Assembly (NCBI RefSeq): GCF_018323885.1 | Contig: NZ_AP024585.1 | Location: 2,852,001-2,916,000, forward strand | DNA length: 64,000 nt | DNA from: Citrobacter amalonaticus | GTDB taxonomy: Bacteria; Pseudomonadota; Gammaproteobacteria; Enterobacterales; Enterobacteriaceae | Direction: 5' to 3' | Part shown: piece after piece, positions 7,938 to 13,928 of the stretch | Layout of the letters: each line of letters begins with the position of its first letter | Position numbering within the stretch: position 1 is the stretch's first letter | Program-made: the position numbers and the translations under genes | The notes under the pieces: generated by a model | Database searches by the model: none | What the model saw: only the letters and a program-made list of their open reading frames with translations | Told to the model about the DNA's origin: nothing

Positions 7938-8488
7938 GCGTTAGTTTCTCCACTGATACGACACGCCACGGCGCCCGGAGCTGCACACTCGCGGGCGTCA
8001 CTCTTTTTCGGCGCACAAAAGACGCGAAAAAGCAGCGTTAAGTGTTCCTGCCATTTAGCCATCACCTGATAGCTGTTCTCTTCGATCTGCGCTCGTTCCT
8101 TCTCATCAATCACACCGTCTGCTGTTGCCTTGCGAACGTACTGCGAGTGCTTGCCAATCCACTCGACTGACTCCATCAGGCGCTGGTTGATATCGCCGTT
8201 CTCAATCTCTTCAACATCAGCCAAAGGCACAAAAACACCGTTGGAGTGACGTGCGATAGCATTCGCAATATGGTTTGAGCCACCAGCTCTCTGTAACACC
8301 ATTGCCCAGCCAAGCGGGAAGATCTGATCACCATCAGCCCTAAGGCGGTTAAACAGTGCATTTTCAGTAACGCCCAACCACTCAGCAGCCTCGGCATAAC
8401 CACCAGGCAATTCGGTGATCGTCTTTTTGATTGCGCCCACCAGCCAGGATGGTTGCTTATCAACTTTCCATTCGGGTTCTTTTCCCAC
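7934..8488 (-). CDS. YmfL/CII-like phage regulatory protein
   Basis: This 184-aa DNA-binding regulator is of the YmfL type (named after the e14 prophage gene) and sits where lambda has cII. The N-terminal part (about residues 15-60: LVGAIKKTITELPGGYAEAAEWLGVTENALFNRLRADG) is a helix-turn-helix. The C-terminal half is helical and charged. It is the second gene after cro in the rightward early operon. Its target promoter is not known; an establishment-type role like CII is inferred from position. Confidence 0.75.
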   Translation of the reverse strand: MGKEPEWKVDKQPSWLVGAIKKTITELPGGYAEAAEWLGVTENALFNRLRADGDQIFPLGWAMVLQRAGGSNHIANAIARHSNGVFVPLADVEEIENGDINQRLMESVEWIGKHSQYVRKATADGVIDEKERAQIEENSYQVMAKWQEHLTLLFRVFCAPKKSDARECAAPGAVACRISGETNA

Positions 8489-8531
8489 GGCTTGTTCCTC
8501 TCTTCTGTGGTTATAAAAAACGAAATATTTG

Positions 8532-8732
8532 TTACTGTTTTGGATAAATGTCAGGACGAAGATCGGATTTGCTGATAATTCCAGAAGTGGTTTCTTCCAG
8601 CTTTTTAGCTAAGGAAAAACCGGCTTTTTTGTAACCATTAAAAACTAAGCGCAGGTAGCCAGGTGTTGACCCAACGCTTCCGGCTAAATCACCTTGTTGC
8701 TCTTTGGTTAAAGAGTCCCAATACTCTTTCAT
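8532..8732 (-). CDS. Cro/YdaS-like repressor
   Basis: This 66-aa protein has a single helix-turn-helix (LTKEQQGDLAGSVGSTPGYLRLVFNGYKKAG) like the YdaS/Cro group, and sits divergently opposite cI. It should bind the shared operators and repress cI transcription on the lytic path. The ATG at 8732 has a perfect AGGAGG eight bases upstream; the longer frame to 8804 is rejected because it would cross the operators and promoter. One operator (8736-8754) covers the Shine-Dalgarno region. Confidence 0.85.
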   Translation of the reverse strand: MKEYWDSLTKEQQGDLAGSVGSTPGYLRLVFNGYKKAGFSLAKKLEETTSGIISKSDLRPDIYPKQ

Positions 8733-8735
8733 GAT

Positions 8736-8804
8736 ATGTACCTCCTGTGTACATATTACACGAAAGAAATGAACCATCAAGGTACTTGTACCACTGAGGT
8801 ACAC
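8736..8804. promoter_or_regulatory. OR-like operator region: three 19-bp palindromes
   Basis: Three related sites of the form ATGTACC-N5-GGTACAT lie between cro and cI. They are 8736-8754 (ATGTACC/TGTACAT), 8769-8787 (ATGAACC/GGTACTT) and 8786-8804 (TTGTACC/GGTACAC). The fourth and best copy is at 9541-9559 beyond cI. Number, spacing and position mirror lambda OR1-3 and OL, so these are the likely CI and Cro binding sites. Confidence 0.85.
8753..8780 (-). promoter_or_regulatory. pR-like promoter for cro
   Basis: On the minus strand TTGATG (8780-8775) and TAATAT (8758-8753) are 16 bp apart, reading into cro. The -35 box lies within the middle operator and the -10 box touches the cro-proximal operator, so repressor binding would block RNA polymerase. 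The predicted start near 8746 gives a very short leader. Confidence 0.65.
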
Positions 8805-8814
8805 ATTGTTTAAT
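8786..8814 (+). promoter_or_regulatory. pRM-like promoter for cI, probably leaderless
   Basis: TTGTAC (8786-8791) and TTTAAT (8809-8814) are 17 bp apart. The expected transcription start is at about 8821, the A of the cI ATG. No Shine-Dalgarno precedes that ATG, so cI mRNA from this promoter would be leaderless, as with lambda pRM. Confidence 0.55.
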
Positions 8815-8820
8815 TTACTG

Positions 8821-9495
8821 ATGAAAACTATCCAGGAAATCAGGCGGTTAAACGCCAGAAAATTGAGAGATGGTGTTGGCGGTAATACTTACTTTGCTAA
8901 CATGATCGATCGCGAGCCAACCCAGACCAGCAGGTTCATGGGAGAAGGTGCCACCAAAGGTATTGGTGACACTATGGCCAGACACATCGAAAAATGTTTC
9001 GATCTTCCTCAGGGGTGGTTAGATACAGAACATCAAACGACTAATGTTGCAAAAGAACCTGATGTTTCCGACACTAATAGAAACATTACTATGGTTCCCG
9101 TTATATCTTGGGTGCAGGCAGGAGCATGGACCGATTCTGGTTATGCTGAGGTAGATTTGAATAGTGTTGAAACCTATCCTTGTCCCGTGCCATGCGGGCC
9201 TATGACATATATCCTACGTGTAATTGGAGACTCAATGATCGACGAATATCGTCCTGGCGATATGATTTTTGTCGATCCTGAGATCGCTGCAACGCATGGT
9301 GATGATGTCATAGCCCTAATGCATGATTCTGGTGAGACAACATTTAAAAGGCTTATAGAAGACAGTGGTGCAAAATTTCTCAAAGCATTGAACCCTAACT
9401 GGCCTGAGCCATACGTCAAGATTAATGGTAATTGCTCAATAATTGGTACTGTAGTTTTCTCAGGAAAGCCCAGAAGATACAGACATAAACCTTAA
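8821..9495 (+). CDS. CI-like prophage repressor, S24 family
   Basis: This lysogeny repressor has 224 aa. Residues about 1-65 form the helix-turn-helix DNA-binding domain (MKTIQEIRRLNARKL...). The C-terminal half is a LexA/CI-type S24 peptidase with the catalytic Ser in VIGDSMIDEYRPGDMIFVD and the Lys in the GETTFKRLIED segment. The linker carries ISWVQAGAW, where the Ala-Gly dipeptide is the usual RecA-stimulated cleavage site. DNA damage should therefore induce this prophage. I chose ATG 8821 over the TTG at 8806 because the promoter places the transcript start there. A hairpin terminator follows the gene. Confidence 0.92.
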   Translation: MKTIQEIRRLNARKLRDGVGGNTYFANMIDREPTQTSRFMGEGATKGIGDTMARHIEKCFDLPQGWLDTEHQTTNVAKEPDVSDTNRNITMVPVISWVQAGAWTDSGYAEVDLNSVETYPCPVPCGPMTYILRVIGDSMIDEYRPGDMIFVDPEIAATHGDDVIALMHDSGETTFKRLIEDSGAKFLKALNPNWPEPYVKINGNCSIIGTVVFSGKPRRYRHKP

Positions 9496-9507
9496 TTTTT
9501 CACAGTA

Positions 9508-9530
9508 AACCTGCTTCGGCAGGTTTTTTT
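9508..9530 (+). terminator. terminator after cI
   Basis: AACCTGC-TTCG-GCAGGTT followed by T's is a 7-bp stem with a stable UUCG tetraloop. It ends the cI transcript 13 bases after the stop codon and insulates it from the pL-like promoter that begins immediately downstream. Confidence 0.88.
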
Positions 9531-9534
9531 ATGC

Positions 9535-9562
9535 TTGACAATGTACCTTGACGGTACATAAT
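9535..9562 (+). promoter_or_regulatory. pL-like promoter with internal OL operator
   Basis: A consensus TTGACA (9535-9540) and CATAAT (9557-9562) lie 16 bp apart. The spacer contains the perfect palindrome ATGTACC-TTGAC-GGTACAT (9541-9559), the best copy of the operator found between cro and cI. It reads toward the yfdPQR-like genes and integrase, as lambda pL does, so CI should silence this operon in the lysogen. Confidence 0.85.
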
Positions 9563-9661
9563 GTACCTACAAGCAACAGCGAACAGGCAGGACGCCCACG
9601 AAGTAGCCGTCGGTGGCGTATGAATAACCGGATGATTCGCAATAGTGATTAGGGAGGGTTT

Positions 9662-9982
9662 ATGAACAAAACGCAAAAAATGACGCCGCAAGAATTCTGG
9701 GCGTCAGTAAGGACGACTGCATCACTTAAAATCGCTCAATTTCAACTTCAACATCATCTTGAGAGGCGTTACCAAAACGAGCTTCAGGAGGAAGTTTCCA
9801 GCCTTTCATCTCTTGTGCAAGAGCTAACCGGATATCCTCTCTGTCCATCGAGCGACACTGAGAAATCTTCCAATGATGCTTTTGACAAAGGTAAAGGTAC
9901 ACAGCCTCAAATCCGTCAATGCCAGACGGGTATCCGTTCTCTTGCGCAAGATGATCACCAAAGCATTCAAGAGAGTAGTTAA
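9662..9982 (+). CDS. uncertain ORF, first in the pL-like operon
   Basis: A 106-aa frame starts at an ATG with a strong AGGGAGGG site, about 90 bases downstream of the pL-like promoter, where lambda has N. The first 25 residues (MNKTQKMTPQEFWASV...) look plausible. Most of the rest lies antisense to the minus-strand gene 9726-10037 and becomes Gln/Ser-rich, as a shadow frame would. It is either a short early protein, a decayed one, or an antisense artefact. I do not recognise it. Confidence 0.3.
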   Translation: MNKTQKMTPQEFWASVRTTASLKIAQFQLQHHLERRYQNELQEEVSSLSSLVQELTGYPLCPSSDTEKSSNDAFDKGKGTQPQIRQCQTGIRSLAQDDHQSIQESS

Positions 9983-10037
9983 GGTCGGCTAGTGCTCTCT
10001 GGAGCTTCCACCTTACGTAATACCGTTCTTTACTCAT
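9726..10037 (-). CDS. hypothetical phage protein, antisense to the pL transcript
   Basis: This 103-aa protein has a natural-looking composition, rich in aromatic and acidic residues (SKERYYVRWKLQRAL..., ending DVEVEIERF), and no membrane segment. I do not recognise its function. The ATG follows AGGAAGG with eight bases of spacing. It faces the opposite way to the pL-like operon running through it, so transcription from pL would give antisense RNA. It competes with the plus-strand frame 9662-9982; I favour this strand. Confidence 0.55.
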   Translation of the reverse strand: MSKERYYVRWKLQRALADLNYSLECFGDHLAQENGYPSGIDGFEAVYLYLCQKHHWKISQCRSMDREDIRLALAQEMKGWKLPPEARFGNASQDDVEVEIERF

Positions 10038-10413
10038 GTAGCTTTCCTTCCTAGTTATACGGACTTAGAAGGATAACACCGCGCCTGACGTGGATAAAAG
10101 CAGGCCAAAGCAATAAGAAACACATCCCTGTTCTGGCGGCCCGGCGTTTTCCCGTGTATTTCCGGCAACCGCCAGCCTTTTCAGGGCACAACATGCAAGC
10201 GCACTCCTTCACTTACCAGTTATGGGTGACAGGTGTGAAACGGCGGAGTGCGCTTGCAGTTGTGGTGAAGTGCAGCCCTTAGAGGTAACCAGAAGATAAG
10301 CATCTGGCGCCACAACCCAATCACGTAGCCAGCGTGGTACCAGGAAGTAAGAAAGCTGTGTGTAGTCTTGGCGGTACCAGGGTCTTCAACCTGACAAAAG
10401 GGGGACGAAGATA
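10038..10413. other. non-coding leader region with long inverted repeat
   Basis: I see no gene here. A perfect 14-bp inverted repeat, TGCAAGCGCACTCC (10194-10207) and its complement (10245-10258), encloses 37 bases. GGTACC occurs at 10336 and 10373, each followed by AGG, and again at 10426. GGCGGTACC (10370-10378) pairs with GGTACCGCC (10426-10434), which is followed by a T-tract. These could be antitermination or attenuation elements in the pL leader. Confidence 0.6.
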
Positions 10414-10581
10414 ATGTTCTACCTCGGTACCGCCCTTTTTTACAAAACAGACAAGGGCATCACCGGGCGACGGGCTCATAACCCAATCCACCCGGGCGGT
10501 TGCAGCCGCAGGTGCTCTTGTCTGTTTTGTGGAGAAACTAACTGGCGGTTGCGACCGCCAACTCGAGGGTTAAGACGATGA
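10414..10581 (+). CDS. small cysteine-rich phage protein (55 aa)
   Basis: This is a short frame with a good AGGGGGA site eight bases before its ATG and a four-base ATGA overlap with the following yfdP-like gene. The protein is basic with four cysteines close together (residues 30, 34, 36, 39: CSRRCSCLFC), a possible zinc knuckle, and no membrane segment. I do not recognise it. Two hairpin-forming repeats run through its coding sequence, so translation and RNA folding may interact. Gene-like features are the ribosome site and the coupling; the composition alone would not convince. Confidence 0.5.
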   Translation: MFYLGTALFYKTDKGITGRRAHNPIHPGGCSRRCSCLFCGETNWRLRPPTRGLRR

Positions 10582-10949
10582 GTAATGACCGCATGACCGT
10601 AGTGCCCGATTTTCTGGGCGAACTGGATGCCGGAGTGTTCATGAACAAGATCGCCGCAGCGCTGAATACCACCGCGCTCGGCGTTCTGAACAACGGCAAC
10701 AAAGGCAAGGTAGTCCTCACCTTTGATTTTGAGCGTATGGGTAATTCCGTCGAAGAGAAGCGCGTCAAGATCAAGCACAAGCTGAACTACAGCACCCCGA
10801 CGCCGCGCGGTAAAGCGTCTGAAGAGGACACAACCGAAACCCCTATGTGGGTCAACAAAGGCGGGAAGCTCACCATCCTCCAGGAGGATCAGGGGCAACT
10901 GTTCGGGATCACCGGCGCGGTGGACGGAAAGCTTAAAGCGGCTCAGTGA
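10578..10949 (+). CDS. yfdP: YfdP-like phage protein
   Basis: This 123-aa protein precedes yfdQ and yfdR in the same order and at similar size as the K-12 CPS-53 prophage genes. It appears soluble and beta-rich in the middle (KGKVVLTFDFERMG) with a Lys/Arg-rich segment (EKRVKIKHKLNY) that could touch nucleic acid. No enzyme motif is seen and the function is unknown. It starts inside the end of the 55-aa gene (ATGA) and lies in the CI-controlled pL-like operon. The name rests on gene order. Confidence 0.65.
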   Translation: MSNDRMTVVPDFLGELDAGVFMNKIAAALNTTALGVLNNGNKGKVVLTFDFERMGNSVEEKRVKIKHKLNYSTPTPRGKASEEDTTETPMWVNKGGKLTILQEDQGQLFGITGAVDGKLKAAQ

Positions 10950-11005
10950 TCCGCAGCAACAAATTCACTGATACCAATTCGATCATCAGTTAATAAGGAA
11001 TTTCT

Positions 11006-11833
11006 ATGTCTCAGTTAGACAGCGGTGCATTTAAGCAGGTAAAAGACCTGGTTCTTTCTGGCTACCACCTGAATGATATTCAGGATCTGGAATGCCCTAC
11101 CGCTTTGTTGCCTGAAGGAACCAGCGTTGAAAGCCTCGAGCGTTTTTCTCTGGAGCGTTTCCGCTTTCGCGGCGCAATGACCACGACCAGCATTGACGAC
11201 TTCGCTCGTTACTCGAAGGGTTACGCCAGCGCCGACGAACCCGCCCGTTGCTTTATTGACGCTGACAACATGACCGCCCGCTCGGTATTCAATATCGGCT
11301 CCCTGAAAAATCCAGGACATGCCGATAACGTTGCCGCAATCACCTTGAAGAAAACAGCACCGTTCCGCGCGCTGTTGCAGATCGATGGTCAACGTCTGAA
11401 GCAAAAACAAATCGCGGAATGGCTGGAGGACTGGAGCGATTATCTTCTGGCGTTCGATGCTGATGGCAATACGATGCAGATTTCCCAGGCAGCCCAGGCT
11501 GTACGCCGTATCACTATCCAGCAGGCAACCCAGCAGGATCATGAAACGGGTGACTTCGCAGGTAAACGTTCACTCATGCAAAGCGTCGAAGCCAGCAGCA
11601 AAGATGTCATGCCGGTGGCGTTCGAGTTCAAGTGTATGCCGTATGAAGGGCTTGGCGAGCGCCGCTTTAGTCTGCGTAACAGCCTTCTGACTGGTGATGA
11701 GCCGTGCTTTGTCCTGCGTATCGTCCAACTGGAAGCTCAGGAAGAAGCGCTCGCCAACGAATTTCGCGATCTGCTGATCAGTAAATTCGACGGTGAATCA
11801 GTAGAAACCTTCATCGGTAACTTTAAAGCGTAA
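11006..11833 (+). CDS. yfdQ: YfdQ, DUF2303 family protein
   Basis: This 275-aa protein matches the YfdQ/DUF2303 family in length and sequence (for example LLPEGTSVESLERF, then KAPFRALLQIDGQRLKQ-like helices, then MPVAFEFKCMPYEGLGERRF). Its function is unknown. Members sit between yfdP and yfdR in many prophages and their conserved order suggests a shared early role. It follows yfdP by 56 bases and has AAGGAA upstream of its ATG. A GC-rich hairpin lies behind it. Confidence 0.85.
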   Translation: MSQLDSGAFKQVKDLVLSGYHLNDIQDLECPTALLPEGTSVESLERFSLERFRFRGAMTTTSIDDFARYSKGYASADEPARCFIDADNMTARSVFNIGSLKNPGHADNVAAITLKKTAPFRALLQIDGQRLKQKQIAEWLEDWSDYLLAFDADGNTMQISQAAQAVRRITIQQATQQDHETGDFAGKRSLMQSVEASSKDVMPVAFEFKCMPYEGLGERRFSLRNSLLTGDEPCFVLRIVQLEAQEEALANEFRDLLISKFDGESVETFIGNFKA

Positions 11834-11845
11834 TTGCTCAGCATT

Positions 11846-11869
11846 AAATCCCCGGCGCCGCGGGGATTT
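11846..11869 (+). terminator. hairpin after yfdQ, weak terminator
   Basis: AAATCCCCG-GCGCCG-CGGGGATTT forms a 9-bp stem 13 bases after the yfdQ stop. It is followed by ATTGAAG rather than a T-run, so it may be a processing or partial termination site between yfdQ and yfdR. Confidence 0.45.
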
Positions 11870-11964
11870 ATTGAAGCGTAATTCCTTTATATATCGCCAT
11901 CTGGCGAGGGATTCGTGCAACCAAAAATCGTGCGGTGCAGCGCACCAATTAAGGAGAACTAACG

Positions 11965-12504
11965 ATGAGTTTTATCCAGACTCTTTCCGGTAAGAAGTTC
12001 GATTATATCAACGCCACCATTGACGATATTGATATCGAGGATATCGCCGGTGCGCTTTCAAATATCTGCCGCTTCGCGGGGCACCTGTCGGAGTTTTACA
12101 GCGTGGCGCAGCATTCCGTTCTGTGCAGCCAGCTCGTGGCGCCAGAGTTCGCCTTTGAAGCACTGATGCATGACGCGGCAGAGGCGTACTGCCTGGACAT
12201 CCCTGCCCCGCTTAAAGCGTTGTTGCCAGATTACCGCCGGATCGAGACGCGCACGGATCAACTGATCCGCCTGAAATTCGGCCTGCCGCTCGACGAGACA
12301 TACCTCGTTAAATATGCCGACCTGACCATGCTAGCGACCGAACGCCGGGATCTGGATATCGACGACGGTTCCATATGGCCGATTCTGGAAGGTATTCCAC
12401 CTACAGATTTATTCGAAATTCATCCTTTGCGCCCCGGGCAGGCTTTCGGTCTGTTCATTAACCGGTTCAATGAACTGATGGAGCTGCGCCAATGCGCCGC
12501 CTGA
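11965..12504 (+). CDS. yfdR: YfdR, HD-domain nucleotidase
   Basis: This 179-aa HD-domain phosphohydrolase is related to YfbR-type 5'-deoxynucleotidases, which dephosphorylate deoxynucleoside monophosphates. The metal ligands are visible: H in VAQHSVL, HD in LMHDAAEAYCLDIPAPLK, and D in KYADLTML further on. It may adjust nucleotide pools during phage replication. GGAGAACTAACG precedes the ATG. The next small gene starts inside its last codons, so the two are translationally coupled. Confidence 0.88.
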   Translation: MSFIQTLSGKKFDYINATIDDIDIEDIAGALSNICRFAGHLSEFYSVAQHSVLCSQLVAPEFAFEALMHDAAEAYCLDIPAPLKALLPDYRRIETRTDQLIRLKFGLPLDETYLVKYADLTMLATERRDLDIDDGSIWPILEGIPPTDLFEIHPLRPGQAFGLFINRFNELMELRQCAA

Positions 12505-12668
12505 AAGTAACAGAGCTCGTTGCGGAGGCGCATGCCTCCGTACCGGAACTACCAGCAAAGCATGGGCGGCTTTTGAAAGAGGTCGCGACACGACTGGAAG
12601 CAACCTATGCGGCGTTATCCGAGTCACTGGCTCGGCTGGATCAACAACGTGAAGGTAATGCGCAATGA
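12492..12668 (+). CDS. small phage protein of unknown function (58 aa)
   Basis: This short gene overlaps both neighbours: its ATG is 11 bases before the end of the yfdR stop codon, and its TGA overlaps the next ATG as ATGA. The translated protein begins MRRLKVTELVAEAH, is strongly helical and charged, and contains no membrane segment or metal motif. The double overlap in a tight operon is the main evidence that it is real. Its function is unknown; the helical, amphipathic pattern would suit a small binding partner. Confidence 0.6.
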   Translation: MRRLKVTELVAEAHASVPELPAKHGRLLKEVATRLEATYAALSESLARLDQQREGNAQ

Positions 12669-12919
12669 CTGTATTCGAATACGTCCAGGCCCATCCCAAT
12701 ACCACCAGCAGCGATATTGCCAAAGCGCTGCACAGAAGAACACCTGTCGTGGCCGGCGCTCTATCGCAACTCTACACTACTGGCCACATCGTAAAAACTG
12801 GCGTTCGTGGTGGCGCACCAACATACCGCGTTAACGATCTGCCATTCGGCTGCAGTAATCCTCTGACGCTGATGTTTAACCAGCTTTTACAGGCTGTCCG
12901 CCGGGAGGCCGCGCAATGA
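12665..12919 (+). CDS. winged-helix phage DNA-binding protein
   Basis: This 84-aa protein has a compact winged-helix fold (FEYVQAHPNTTSSDIAKALHRRTPVVAGALSQLYTTGHIVKTGVRGGAPTYRV), with helix-turn-helix at about residues 13-42 and the wing around 48-57. This layout is typical of MarR/IclR-like mini regulators in prophages. GAAGG lies upstream of the ATG. It overlaps the genes on both sides by four bases (or three), so it belongs to the same translational unit. Its target is unknown. Confidence 0.72.
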   Translation: MTVFEYVQAHPNTTSSDIAKALHRRTPVVAGALSQLYTTGHIVKTGVRGGAPTYRVNDLPFGCSNPLTLMFNQLLQAVRREAAQ

Positions 12920-13053
12920 TCTCCCTGCGCAACGCAGATTGCTTCGATGTTTTCCCGCGACTCTCCAGCGGTACCATCGACCTTGTATGTGCTGACATTC
13001 CATACGGAACCACGCAGTGCCGCTGGGATTCAGTTGCAAACAGACCTGGATAG
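12916..13053 (+). pseudogene. 5' remnant of a DNA methyltransferase gene
   Basis: The frame encodes MISLRNADCFDVFPRL, then IDLVCADIPYGTTQCRWDS, then stops after 45 codons at 13051. The IDLVCADIPYG stretch is a motif IV (D-x-PY) region of a beta-class N4/N6 methyltransferase, normally over 200 residues. Everything after the motif is missing and the sequence switches within about 20 bases to an unrelated phage gene in another frame. This is best read as a deletion product. Confidence 0.75.
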
Positions 13054-13300
13054 CGAGCGCCGCAAGGCTGGCAACTCTCCGGTAATTCCGGATGGTTCAG
13101 AAGACACAAAGCGCCTTGACTGGCTTGATGCACAAAACAAAAGGCTGAATGAGTATTACGTAACATTGTACGGTTGGAAATTTGACGCGAATTTCCAGAG
13201 AAACGCCATGACGTTAAATGACAGCAATTATCCGGTTATGACAGTTCGCCAAGCTATTGATCAAGCTATCGCAGCAGTACCAAAACAGGAGACCTTATAA
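13030..13300 (+). pseudogene. 3' remnant of an Ea22-like/hypothetical phage gene
   Basis: In a frame different from the methylase remnant, the last part of a larger phage protein is preserved (SERRKAGNSPVIPDGSEDTK, then RLDWLDAQNKRLNEYYV, then PVMTVRQAIDQAIAAV). This C-terminal block is familiar from Ea22/DUF551-like prophage proteins. It has no start with a ribosome site of its own; the open frame merely continues upstream by chance to 12947. The joint with the methylase remnant lies near 13020-13045. Confidence 0.6.
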
Positions 13301-13301
13301 C

Positions 13302-13660
13302 ATGAACAACTTAATGATCGACCTCGAAACTATGGGTAAAAAACCAAATGCGCCGATCGTTTCAATGGGTGCTGTTTTCTTTAATCCTCAATCCGGTGAA
13401 TTGGGTCCCGAGTTCTATGCGGTAGTCAGCCTCGAAGTGGAGCATTTGAGCGTGCCGGTCAACTCTGCCCGTGGGAATTCTGGAATGATCACGACGTTCG
13501 AACAATCGTAACCCTCGGTCGCACGATAGGATTCGATCCAAAGCGAGATATGCCATTCGATGGCGATATGCATAACGCCCTGGCCGATGCGCGCCATCAG
13601 GCTAAATACGTGTCCGCTATCTGGCAGAAATTGATACCGACCACCAGCACTGATATTTGA
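13302..13660 (+). pseudogene. 3'-5' exonuclease gene with internal deletion and frameshift
   Basis: The gene starts as a DnaQ-fold phage exonuclease (NLMIDLETMGKKPNAPIVSMGAVFF; D and E are metal ligands) and ends, in another frame, as the same family's C-terminus (IGFDPKRDMPFDGDMHNALADARHQAKYV, with the last H and D ligands). The middle is missing: codons up to about 13435 are followed by a frame beginning GAFERAGQLCPWEFWNDHDV at 13439. The first frame runs to a stop at 13509-13511, giving a 69-aa dead product. GGAG lies ahead of the ATG. Confidence 0.85.
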
Positions 13661-13702
13661 TGTTACAGCCCGGGTGCAGCCGGGCTAAGTGGAGAACGAC
13701 TC

Positions 13703-13924
13703 ATGAGCGATCGCTTCCTGACTGATGACGAACTTGCTGAAGCTACTGGATCACCACAGAAGGCTCGGCAAAAAGAAGTCTTAACCCAGAATGGTATTTA
13801 TTTTATTGAACGCCGGGACGGTGCAGTTAAAACGACCTGGTATCATATAAATCATCCATTCAGGTTAAATCTACCAGCAGGGTCCCTGCCCACTCCGGGC
13901 ATGAACTTCAACGCAATAGAGTGA
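13703..13924 (+). CDS. DUF4224 family protein next to integrase
   Basis: This 73-aa protein (MSDRFLTDDELAEATGSPQKARQKEVLTQNGIYFIERRDG) has an N-terminal helix-turn-helix-like motif and belongs to the DUF4224 family. These genes regularly sit directly upstream of lambdoid integrases and may act as an excisionase or directionality factor, which is an inference from position. GGAG lies nine bases before the ATG. The stop is four bases before the integrase ATG, so they form one transcript. Confidence 0.78.
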   Translation: MSDRFLTDDELAEATGSPQKARQKEVLTQNGIYFIERRDGAVKTTWYHINHPFRLNLPAGSLPTPGMNFNAIE

Positions 13925-13928
13925 AATT

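Noticed and set aside
8733-8804. Longer Cro reading frame starting upstream of 8732
   Set aside because: It would run through the operators and promoter, while ATG 8732 has a perfect AGGAGG.
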